Shown piece by piece: positions 22,201 through 33,266 of a stretch of DNA of 64,000 nucleotides. The notes beneath the pieces are model-generated. The model was not told the origin of the DNA. It made no database searches and worked only from the letters and a program-made list of their open reading frames with translations. Every line of letters begins with the position of its first letter. Position 1 is the first letter of the stretch. The position numbers and the translations under genes are program-made. Source of the DNA: Silene conica (Eukaryota; Streptophyta; Magnoliopsida; Caryophyllales; Caryophyllaceae); assembly GCA_029255685.2 (NCBI GenBank), contig CM055314.2, positions 45,528,772 through 45,592,771 of the forward strand, given 5' to 3'.

Positions 22201-25200
22201 CGGGCATTGGTGCCAATCGCCTAGGCAGTGCTCGGCCATTGTTGCCCATGGCCTAGGCAGCGCTCGGTCATTGGTGCCCATGGCCTGGGCAGTGCTCGGT
22301 CTTTGGTGCCAATGGCCTGGGGAGTGCTCGGTCACTAGTGCCCATGGCCTAGGCAGTGCTCGGGAATTGGTGCCCATGGCCTAGGCAGTGCTCGGCATTG
22401 GTGCCCATGGCGACCCATGGCTTAGGCAGTGACTAAGCATTGGTGCCCATGGCCTAGGCAGTGCTCCGTCATTGGTGCCCATGGCGACCCATGGCCTAGG
22501 CAGTGACTGATCATTGGTGCCCATGGCCTAGGTAGTGCTCGGGCATTGGTGCCAATGGCCTAGGCAGTGCTCGGCCATAGGTGCCCATGGCCAAGGCATT
22601 GCTCGGTCATTGGTGCCCATGGCCTGGGCAGTGCTCGGGCATTGGTGCCCATGGCCTCGGCAGTGCTCGGGCATTGGTGCCCATGGCCTAGGCAGTGCTC
22701 GGGCATTGGTGCCCATGCCCTAGGCAGTGCTCGGCATTGGTGCCCATGGCGACCCATGGCCTAGGCAGTGACTAGGCATTAGTGCCCATGGCTTAGGCAG
22801 TGCTCCGTCATTGGTGCCCATGGCGACCCATGGCCTAGGCATTGACCGATCATTGATGCCCATGGCCTAGGTAGTGCTCGGGCATTGGTGCCAATCGCCT
22901 AGGAAGTGCTCGGCCATTGGTGCCCATGGCCAAGGCATTGCTCGGTCATTGGTGCCCATGGCCTAGGCAATGCTCGGCCATTGGTGCCCATGGCCAAGGC
23001 ATTGCTCCGTCACTGGTGCCCATGGCCTGGGCAGTGCTCGGTCATTGGTGCCTATGGCCTGGGCAGTGCTCGGTCTTTGGTGCCCATGGCCTAGGGAGTG
23101 CTCAGTCATTCGTGCCCATGGCGTAGGCAGTGCTCGGGCATTGGTGCCCATGGCTTATGCAGTGCTCGGCCATTGGTGCCCATGGCCTAGGCAGTGCTCT
23201 GTCATTGTTGTCCACGCCCTCGGCAGTGCTCGGGCATCGGTGCCCATGGCCTAGGCAGTGGTCGGCAATTGGTACCCATGGCCTAGGCAGTGCTCGGTCA
23301 TTGGTGCCTATGGCATAGGCATTGCTCGGTCTGTTGTGTCCATGGCCTAGGCAGTGCTCGGTCATTGGTGCCCATGGCCTAGGTAGTGCTCGGTCATTGG
23401 TGCCCATGGCCTAAGTAGTGCTCGGGCATTGGTGCCTATGGCCTAGGCAGTGGTCGACAATTGGTACCCATGGCCTAGGCAGTGCTCGGTCATTGGTGCC
23501 CATGGCCTAGGCATTGCTCGGTCAGTGGTGTCCATGGCCTAAGCAGCGCTCGGTCATTGGTGCCCACGGCCAAGGCATTGCTCGGTCATTGGTGCCCATG
23601 GCCTGGGCAGTGCTCGGGCATTGGTGCCCATGGCCTAGGCAGTGCTCGGGCATTGGTGCCCATGGCCTAGGCAGTGCTCGGGCATTGGTGCCCATGCCCT
23701 AGGCAGTGCTCGGCATTGGTGCCCATGGCGACCCATGGCCTAGGCAGTGACTAGGCATTAGTGCCCATGGCTTAGGCAGTGCTCCGTCATTGGTGCCCAT
23801 GGCGACCCATGGCCTAGGCATTGACCGATCATTGATGCCCATGGCCTAGGTAGTGCTCGGGCATTGGTGCCAATCGCCTAGGAAGTGCTCGGCCATTGGT
23901 GCCCATGGCCAAGGCATTGCTCGGTCATTGGTGCCCATGGCCTAGGCAATGCTCGGCCATTGGTGCCCATGGCCAAGGCATTGCTCCGTCACTGGTGCCC
24001 ATGGCCAGGGCAGTGCTCGGTCATTGGTGCCTATGGCCTGGGCAGTGCTCGGTCTTTGGTGCCCATGGCCTAGGGAGTGCTCAGTCATTCGTGCCCATGG
24101 CGTAGGCAGTGCTCGGGCATTGGTGCCCATGGCTTATGCAGTGCTCGGCCATTGGTGCCCATGGCCTAGGCAGTGCTCTGTCATTGTTGTCCACGCCCTC
24201 GGCAGTGCTCGGGCATCGGTGCCCATGGCCTAGGCAGTGGTCGGCAATTGGTACCCATGGCCTAGGCAGTGCTCGGTCATTGGTGCCTATGGCCTAGGCA
24301 TTGCTCGGTCTGTTGTGTCCATGGCCTAGGCAGTGCTCGGTCATTGGTGCCCATGGCCTAGGTAGTGCTCGGTCATTGGTGCCCATGGCCTAAGTAGTGC
24401 TCGGGCATTGGTGCCTATGGCCTAGGCAGTGGTCGACAATTGGTACCCATGGCCTAGGCAGTGCTCGGTCATTCGTGCCCATGGCCTAGGCATTGCTCGG
24501 TCAGTGGTGTCCATGGCCTAAGCAGCGCTCGGTCATTGGTGCCCACGGCCTAGGCAGTGCTCGGTCATTGGTGCCCATGGCCTGGGCAGTGCTCGGTCTT
24601 TGGTGCCAATGGCCTGGGGAGTGCTCGGTCATTAGTGCCCATGGCCTAGGCAGTGCTCGGGCATTGGTGCCCATGGCCTAGGCAGTACTCGGCATTGGTG
24701 CCCATGGCGACCCATGGCCTAGGCAGTGACTAAGCATTGGTGCCCATGGCCTAGGCAGTGCTCCGTCATTGGTGCCCATGGCGACCCATGGCCTAGGCAG
24801 TGACCGATCATTGGTGCCCATGGCCTAGGTAGTGCTCGGGCATTGGTGCCAATGGCCTAGGCAGTGCTCGGCCATTGGTGCCCATGGCCAAGGCATTGCT
24901 CCGTCATTGGTGCTCATGGCCTGGGCAGTGCTCGGTCATTGGTTCCCATGGCCTGGGCAGTGCTCGGTCTTTGGTGCCCATGGTCTAGGGAGTGCTCAGT
25001 CATTCGTGCCCATGGCGTAGGCAATGCTCTTGCATTGGTGCCCATGGCCTAGGAAGTGCTCGGGCATTGGTGCCCATGCCCTCGGCAGTGCGCGGTATTG
25101 GTGCCCATTGCGACCCATGGCCTAGGCAGTGACTAAGCATTGATGCCCATGGCCTAGGCAGTGCTCCGTCATTGGTGCCCAAGGCGACCCATGGCCTAGG

Positions 25201-25285
25201 CAGTGACCGATCATTGGTGCCCATGGCCTAGGTAGTGCTCGGGCATTGGTGCCAATCGCCTAGGCAGTGCTCGGCCATTGTTGCC
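19207..25285 (+). repeat. 3,039-bp tandem segmental duplication within satellite
   Basis: About 19207-22245 and about 22246-25285 repeat at an offset of 3,039 bp with shared private variants (for example GGCATAGGC near 20273 and 23312). I see only a handful of differences, such as CATAGCCTAGG against CATGGCTTAGG near 19380/22419. Endpoints are approximate. Confidence 0.85.
19551..21508 (+). repeat. 979-bp tandem duplication nested in the 3-kb unit
   Basis: About 19551-20529 and 20530-21508 match at an offset of 979 bp. The same pair recurs 3,039 bp downstream, so it predates the larger duplication. Endpoints are judged from where the variant order diverges. Confidence 0.8.
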
Positions 25286-28200
25286 CATGGCCAAGGCATT
25301 GCTTCGTCATTGTTGCCCATGGCCTGGGCAGTGCTCGGTCATTGGTGCCTATGGCCTGGGCAGTGCTCGGTCTTTGGTGCCCATGGCCTAGGGAGTGCTC
25401 AGTCATTCGTGCCCATGGCGTAGGCAGTGCTCGGGCATTGGTGCCCATGGCCTATGCAGTGCTCGGCCATTGGTGCCTATGGCCTAGGCAGTGCTCTGTC
25501 ATTGTTTTCCATGCCCTCGGCAGTGCTCGGGCATTGGTGCCCATGGCCTAGGCAGTCCTCGGCAATTGTTCCCCATGGCCTAGGCAGTGGGCGGCAATTG
25601 GTGCCCATGGCCTAGGCAGTGCTCGGTCATTGGTGCCCATGGCCTAGGCAGTGCTCGGGCATTGGTGCCTATGGCCTAGGCAGTGGTCGGCAATTGGTAC
25701 CCATGGCCTAGGCAGTGCTCGGCCATTGGTGCCCATGGCCTAGGCATTGCTCGGTCAGTGGTGTCCATGGCCTAAGCAGCGCTCGGTCATTGGTGCCCAT
25801 GGCCTAGGCAGCGCTCGGTCATTGGTGCCCATGGCCTGGGCAGTGCTCGGTCTTTGGTGCCAATGGCCTGGGGAGTGCTCGGTCACTAGTGCCCATGGCC
25901 TAGGCAGTGCTCGGGCATTGGTGCCCATGGCCTAGGCAGTGCTCGGCATTGGTGCCCATGGCGACCCATAGCCTAGGCAGTGACTAAGCATTGGTGCCCA
26001 TGGCCTAGGCAGTGACTGATCATTGGTGCCCATGGCCTAGGTAGTGCTCGGGCATTGGTGCTAATGGCCAAGGCAGTGCTCGGCCATAGGTGCCCATGGC
26101 CAAGGCATTGCTCGGTCATTGGTGCCCATGGCTTGGGCAGTGCTCGGGCATTGGTGCCAATGGCCTAGGCAGTGCTCGGGCATTGGTGCCCATGGCCTAG
26201 GCAGTGCTCGGGCATTGGTGCCCATGCCCTAGGCAGTGCTCGGCATTGGTGCCCATGGCGACCCATGGCCTAGGCAGTGACTAGGCATTGGTGCCCATGG
26301 CTTAGGCAGTGCTCCGTCATTGGTGCCCATGGCGACCCATGGCCTAGGCATTGACCGATCATTGATGCCCATGGCCTAGGTAGTGCTCGGGCATTGGTGC
26401 CAATCGCCTAGGAAGTGCTCGGCCATTGGTGCCCATGGCCAAGGCATTGCTCCGTCATTGGTGCCCATGGCCTGGGCAGTGCTCACTCATTGGTGCCCAT
26501 GGCCTAGGCAATGCTCGGCCATTGGTGCCCATTGCCAAGGCATTGCTCCATCACTTGTGCCCATGGCCTGGGCAGTGCTCGGTCATTGGTGCCTATGGCC
26601 TGGGCAGTGCTCGGTCTTTGGTGCCCATGGCCTAGGGAGTGCTCAGTCATTCGTGCCCAAGGCGTAGGCAGTGCTCGGGCATTGGTGCCCATGGCCTATG
26701 CAGTGCTCGGCCATTGGTGCCCATGGCCTAGGCAGTGCTCGGTCATTGTTGTCCATGCCCTCGGCAGTGCTCGGGCATTGGTGCCCATGGCCTAGGCAGT
26801 GGTCGGCAATTGGTACCTATGGCCTAGGCAGTGCTCGGTCATTGGTGCCCATGGCCTAGGCATTGCTCGGTCTGTTGTGTCCATGGCCTAGGCAGTGCTC
26901 GGTCATTGGTGCCCATGGCCTGGGCAGTGCTCGGTCTTTGGTGCCCATGGCCTGGGGAGTGCTCGGTCATTAGTGACCATGGCGTAGGCAGTGCTCGGGC
27001 ATTGTTGCCCATGGCCTAGGCAGTGCTCGGTCATTGTTGTCCATGCCCTAGGCAGTGCTCGGCCATTGGTGCCCATGACCTAGGCAGTAGTCGGCAATTG
27101 GTGCCCATTGCCTAGGCAGTGCTCGGTCATTGCTGCCCATGGCCTAGGCATTGCTCGGTCAGTGGTGTCCATGGCCTAGGCAATGCCCAGTCATTGGTGC
27201 CCATGGCCTAGGCAGTGCTCGGTCATTGGTGCCCATGGCCTGGGCAGTGCTCGATCTTTGGTGCCCATGGCCTAGGGAGTGCTCGGTCATTAGTGCCCAT
27301 GGCGTAGGCAGTGCTCGGGCATTGGTGCCCATGGCCTAACTTAGGCAGTGCTCGGCCATTGGTGCCCATGGCCTGGACAGTGCTCGGCAATTGTTCCCCA
27401 TGGCCTGGACAGTGCTCGGCAATTGTTCCCCATGGCCTAGGCAGTGGGCGGTCATTGGTGCCCATGGCCTAGGCAGTGCTCGGTCATTGTTGTCCATGCC
27501 CTCGGCAGTGCTCGGGCATTGGTGCCTATAGCCTAGGCAGTGGTCGGCAATTGGTTCCCATGGCCTAGGCAGTGCTCGGTCATTGGTGCCCATGGCCTAG
27601 GCATTGCTCGGTCAGTTGTGTCCGTGGCCTAGGCAGTGCTCGGTCATTGGTGCCCATGGCCTAGGCAGGGCTCGGTCATTGGTGCCCATGGCCTGGGCAG
27701 TGCTCGGTCTTTGGTGCCCATGGCCTGGGGAGTGCTCGGTCATTAGTGACCATGGCGTAGGCAGTGCTCGGGCATTGGTGCCCATGGCCTAGGCAGTGCT
27801 CGGTCATTGTTGTCCATGCCCTAGGAAGTGCTCGGCCATTGGTGCCCATGCCCTAGGCAGCGGTCGGCAATTGGTGCCCATTGCCTAGGCAGTGCTCGGT
27901 CATTGGTGCCTATGGCCTAGGCATTTCTCGGTCAGTGGTGTCCTTGGCCTAGGCAATGCTCAGTTATTGGTGCCCATGGCCTAGGCAGTGCTCGGTCATT
28001 GGTGCCCATGGCCTGGGCAGTGCTCGGTCTATGGTGCCCATGGCCTAGGGAGTGCTCGGTCATTAGTGCCCATGGCGTAGGCAGTGCTCGGGCAATGGTG
28101 CCCATGGCCTAGCTTAGGCAGTGCTCGGCCATTGGTGCCCATGGCCTGGACAGTGCTCGACAATTGTTCCCCATGGCCTAGGCAGTGGGCGGCCATTGGT

Positions 28201-28390
28201 GCCCATGGCCTAGGCAGTGCTCGGTCATTGGTGCCCATGGCCTAGGCAGTGCTCGGGCATTGGTGCCTATAGCCTAGGCAGTGGTCGGCAATTGGTACCC
28301 ATGGCCTAGGCAGTGCTCGGTCATTGGTGCCCATAGCGTAGGCATTGCTCGCTCAGTGGTGTCCATGGCCTAAGCAGTGCTCGGTCATTG

Positions 28391-30532
28391 GTGCCCATGG
28401 CCTAGGCAGTGCTCGGTCATTGGTGCCCATGGCCTGGGCAGTGCTCGGTCTTTGGTGCCAATGGCCTGGGGAGTGCTCGATCATTAGTGCCCATGGCCTA
28501 GGAAGTGCTCGGGCATTGGTGCCCATGGTCTAGGCAGTGCTCGGCATTGGTGCCCATGGCGACCCATGGCCTAGGCAGTGACTAAGCATTGGTGCCCATG
28601 GCCTAGGCAGTGCTCCGTCATTGGTGCCCATGGCGACCCATGGCCCAGGCAGTGACCGATCATTGGTGCCCATGGCCTAGGTAGTGCTCGGGCATTGGTG
28701 CCAATGGCCTAGGCAGTGCTCGGCCATTGGTGCCCATGGCCAAGGCATTGCTCCGTCATTGGTGCCCATGGCCTAGGCAGTGCTCGGTCATTGGTGCCCA
28801 TGGCCTGGGCAGTGCTCGGTCTTTGGTGCCCATGGCCTAGGGAGTGCTCAGTCATTCGTGCCCATGGCGTAGGCAGTGCTCAGGCATTGGTGCCCATGGC
28901 CTAGGCAGTGCTCGGGCAATGGTGCCCATAGCCTAGGCAGTGCTCGGGCATTGGTGCCCCTGCCCTAGGCAGTGCTCGGCATTGGTGCCCATGGCGACCC
29001 ATGGCCTAGGCAGTGACTAAGCATTGGTGCCCATGGCCTAGGCAGTGCTCCGTCATTGGTGCCCATGGCGACCCATGGCCTAGGCAGTGACCGATCATTG
29101 GTGCCCATGGCCTACGTAGTGCTCGGGCATTGGTGCCAATGGCCTAGGCAGTGCTCGGCCATTGGTGCCCATGGCCAAGGCATTGCTCCGTCATTGGTGC
29201 CCATGGCCTGGGCATTGCTCGGTCATTGGTGCCCATGGCCTGGGCAGTGCTCGGTCTTTGGTGCCTATGGCCTAGGGAGTGCTCAGTCATTCGTGCCTAT
29301 GGCGTAGGCAGTGCTCGGGCATTAGTGCCCATGGCCTAGGCAATGCTCGGGCATTGGTGCCCATAGCCTAGGCAGTGCTCGGGCATTGGTGCCCCTGCCC
29401 TAGGCAGTGCTCGGCATTGGTGCCTATGGCGACCCATGGCCTAGGCAGTGACTAAGCATTGGTGCCCATGGCCTAGGCAGTGCTCGGTCATTGGTGCCCA
29501 TGGCCTGGGCAGTGCTCGGTCTTTGGTGCCAATGGCCTGGGGAGTGCTCGATCATTAGTGCCCATGGCCTAGGAAGTGCTCGGGCATTGGTGCCCATGGT
29601 CTAGGCAGTGCTCGGCATTGGTGCCCATGGCGACCCATGGCCTAGGCAGTGACTAAGCATTGGTGCCCATGGCCTAGGCAGTGCTCCGTCATTGGTGCCC
29701 ATGGCGACCCATGGCCCAGGCAGTGACCGATCATTGGTGCCCATGGCCTAGGTAGTGCTCGGGCATTGGTGCCAATGGCCTAGGCAGTGCTCGGCCATTG
29801 GTGCCCATGGCCAAGGCATTGCTCCGTCATTGGTGCCCATGGCCTAGGCAGTGCTCGGTCATTGGTGCCCATGGCCTGGGCAGTGCTCGGTCTTTGGTGC
29901 CCATGGCCTAGGGAGTGCTCAGTCATTCGTGCCCATGGCGTAGGCAGTGCTCAGGCATTGGTGCCCATGGCCTAGGCAGTGCTCGGGCAATGGTGCCCAT
30001 AGCCTAGGCAGTGCTCGGGCATTGGTGCCCCTGCCCTAGGCAGTGCTCGGCATTGGTGCCCATGGCGACCCATGGCCTAGGCAGTGACTAAGCATTGGTG
30101 CCCATGGCCTAGGCAGTGCTCCGTCATTGGTGCCCATGGCGACCCATGGCCTAGGCAGTGACCGATCATTGGTGCCCATGGCCTACGTAGTGCTCGGGCA
30201 TTGGTGCCAATGGCCTAGGCAGTGCTCGGCCATTGGTGCCCATGGCCAAGGCATTGCTCCGTCATTGGTGCCCATGGCCTGGGCATTGCTCGGTCATTGG
30301 TGCCCATGGCCTGGGCAGTGCTCGGTCTTTGGTGCCTATGGCCTAGGGAGTGCTCAGTCATTCGTGCCTATGGCGTAGGCAGTGCTCGGGCATTAGTGCC
30401 CATGGCCTAGGCAATGCTCGGGCATTGGTGCCCATAGCCTAGGCAGTGCTCGGGCATTGGTGCCCCTGCCCTAGGCAGTGCTCGGCATTGGTGCCTATGG
30501 CGACCCATGGCCTAGGCAGTGACTAAGCATTG
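28391..30532 (+). repeat. 1,071-bp tandem duplication within satellite
   Basis: About 28391-29461 and 29462-30532 match nearly perfectly at an offset of 1,071 bp, including rare variants such as GCCCCTGCCCTAGG and CTACGTAGTG. Confidence 0.85.
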
Positions 30533-31406
30533 GTGCCCATGGCCTAGGCAGTGCTCTGTCATTGGTGCCCATGGTGACCCATGGCCTAGGCAGTGACCGA
30601 TCATTGGTGCCCATGGCCTAGGTAGTGCTCGGGCATTGGTGCCAATCGCCTAGGAAGTGCTCTACCATTGGTGCCCATGGCCAAGGCATTGCTCCGTCAT
30701 TGGTGCCCATGGCCTGGGCAGTGCTCGGTCATTGGTGCCCATGGCCTGGGCAGTGCTCGGTCTTTGGTGCCCATGGCCTAGGGAGTGCTCAGTCATTCGT
30801 GCCCATGGCGTAGGCAGTGCTCGGGCATTGGTGCCCATGGCCTATGCAGTGCTCGGCCATTGGTGCCCATGGCCTAGGCAGTGCTCGGTCATTGTTGTCC
30901 ATGCCCTCGGCAGTGCTCGGGCATTGGTGCCCATGGCCTAGGCAGTGGTCAGCAATTGGTACCTATGGCCTAAGCAGTGCTCGGTCATTGGTGCCCATGG
31001 CCTAGGCATTGCTCGGTCAGTGGTGTCCATGGCCTAGGCAGTGCTCAGTCATTGGTGCCCATGCCCTAGGCAGTGCTCGGTCATTGGTGCCCATGGCCTA
31101 GGCAGTGCTCGGGCATTGGTGCCCATGGCCTGGGCAGTGCTCGGCCATTGGTGCCCTTGGCGTAGGCTGCGCTCGGCCATTGGTGCCCATGGCCTAGGTA
31201 GTGCTTGGCCATTAGTCCCCATGGCCAAGGCAATGCTCGGTCATTGGTGCCTATGGCCTAGGCATTGCTTGGTCATTGGAACCCATGGCCTTGGCTGCTG
31301 GGTCATTGGTGCCCATGGCCTAGGCAGTGCTCGGTCATTGGTGCCCATGGCCTAGGCAATGCTCGGTCTTTGGTGCCCATGGCCTTGGCAGTGCTCAGGC
31401 ATTGGT

Positions 31407-32404
31407 TGTGGTGAATATAGCATGTATTCACCCTAAACTTGCAGGATTATAATGAAATATGCAATTGTGAATATCGTCATAAGATTAAAAACATGAGAAA
31501 AGAAGTACAACCTTTAGTCCTCGCGCAAAAGGCTTAAGAACAGGAATTAATGCAAATTCCCTCCTATAACTTGCACCCAAGACTTAGTTTGAGACGTGGC
31601 CGCGTGTGCTAGAAATCCTCTCCAATTGCCTTGCAATATAGGGAGAGCCCTTGAGGTTTTAGATGTGAGATCTGAGGTTTTGGGAGAAGAATGCTCTCAA
31701 ACCCTAATTTTACCCTGAGATAATTTAACAGTGCACCAAGAGTAAGTGACATAAGGAGAAAAACTCTCCTTATGTAGTCTCTAGGTTTCGGCCGAATTAG
31801 GGTTTGGGTAGGAGTGGGCTTTCCACTCTTACCTTATCCCAATGCGTGATTCGACCCAATTGCTTAAATATAATTCGCGGGTTTATCATTATAAATCGTA
31901 ACATGTTATCAGATATTAATACAGTCGATATATTAATAACGGTCTGATAAAATACGATATTGTATAATTACCCAAATTAATATAACTGTTTATATTAATA
32001 CGCAAATACAATATTTAATTAAATATAACCGTTTATATTTAATTTACGAATAAATCATGTAATCCGTATTAGCTAAAATTATTTAATCCGTATTAAATAA
32101 TAATCTCAACATCTTATTGACTAATTTAATAGTCAATACCTCTGACTAACCGTTTAGTCATATCCGGCAAAATGTGACTGTATTTTCATACCTTCACATC
32201 TCTCAAACGTGTCCTATAGGTGTGACGTATAGGGACCAGTTGATCACCGCCATCCGTATGACAATAACGTCAAACTTATCTAGCAAGCCAACCGTTATTG
32301 ATAAACGTGGATCAACTGGTAATAATACAAAAGTATGCCCTTGTGATCCTTAAAGAGATTTAATAAGTCATTGTACTTAATTGTCAGGGACACCAGCCCC
32401 AACA
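31407..32404 (-). repeat. Element C 3' LTR
   Basis: 998 bp. Its outer end (plus-strand TGTGGTGAATATAG) differs from the matching end of the 5' LTR (TGTGGGAAATATAG). Inverted-repeat arms at 32235-32245 and 32310-32320. Confidence 0.95.
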
Positions 32405-33266
32405 ATCTCCCACTTGTCCGTACAAGGGTATGTGCAATGACGTTATCACACTACATGTGGAGGACACAAGCTCCAACAAACTCCCACTTGTCCGTACAAG
32501 TGTAGGTGCGATAACCGAATCTCATATCCTTTTAAAATTTCTCCCACTCAATGTAAGACAATTTGCAAATCCGCATTCGCAAAGGTCGTATCTCACAAGC
32601 GATCTGTATCAAGAGTGGTTTCCCCGACTAGAGAGTAACTTAACTGATAAAACGAATCTGTATTCGAGCATGGCCATGCATTTCAGTTACTACTCCTCGA
32701 GTGGCCCTGAGAAATGATAAAATCCTGATAAGGGTTTGGATATTTCCCTCAACTCGAATCCTGCCGATATCGCCCAGCATGAAATAACCCAGAAAAAATC
32801 CTCTTGGCCCCTGTTACGGTGACCGTGGGAAAGAAACCAAAGTTACCCAAAATCTGTCTTAATCTCAAGAAACAGTTGAAAGTCAAAAGACTCGACTCTA
32901 AGGAACACTATGGAGGTCCTATCCACGACCTGGCACCCAATGTTATAAAACATTTAGGACTCCATAACGCTGTCACGGGGTGTCCTACGAGATATCCGTA
33001 TAACTCGCCTTTGTGATTGGTCAGTCATCCACGTGACTTATGGCTCGTTGAACCCACCATCAACCAACGTCACAAAATGATTACCTGAGTTATCAGCTCA
33101 AGTGGGTAATCAAGGACCAAAACGATGTAATGTTAATCAGTTCACTTTGTGGTGTTCAAAATTGGCGTACAATTCCACATGAGAAACAAAACATTTTATA
33201 TCATAACAATAAGGTTGAATAGAGTACACGAGAAAATGAATTATTACATGAATTCATAAAAGAGTA
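32405..33266 (-). other. Element C 3' UTR and polypurine tract
   Basis: 862 bp, the same length as in D and E, no coding frame on the element's strand. The polypurine tract (reading AAGTGGGAGAT on the minus strand, 32405-32415) and its hairpin (32413-32426) adjoin the LTR. A second tract with a following TGTTGGAG lies farther inside (about 32478-32500), a duplicate of the PPT-LTR junction. The 95- and 70-residue plus-strand frames here are antisense chance frames. Confidence 0.8.

Larger units (their letters stand above)
16900..31406 (+). repeat. 32-bp satellite array, central segment (14.5 kb)
   Basis: Uninterrupted head-to-tail units, all in one orientation, with recurrent variants: GCCAATGG, GGCCAAGGCATTGCTC, TTGTTGTCCA, 31-bp units lacking one T, and about 42-bp units with an extra GCGACCCATGG-type block. 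Variants recur in fixed order, giving higher-order repeats. The sequence is GC-rich and full of CCATGG and CCTAGG. Open frames of about 62-104 residues occur on both strands because a 32-bp period returns to frame every 96 bp and stops recur only at particular units; they are not genes. Confidence 0.98.

Noticed and set aside
16900..31406. Many open frames of 62-104 residues with Gly-Leu-Gly-Ser-Ala-Arg-like repeats on both strands
   Set aside because: They repeat with the 32-bp satellite (96-bp coding period) on both strands, differ only by unit variants and have no start context; artefacts of the array.
32430..33016. Open frames of 95 and 70 residues, repeated near 48773-49359 and 59678-60264
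   Set aside because: They lie antisense in the retrotransposon 3' UTR and are conserved only because the UTR is.
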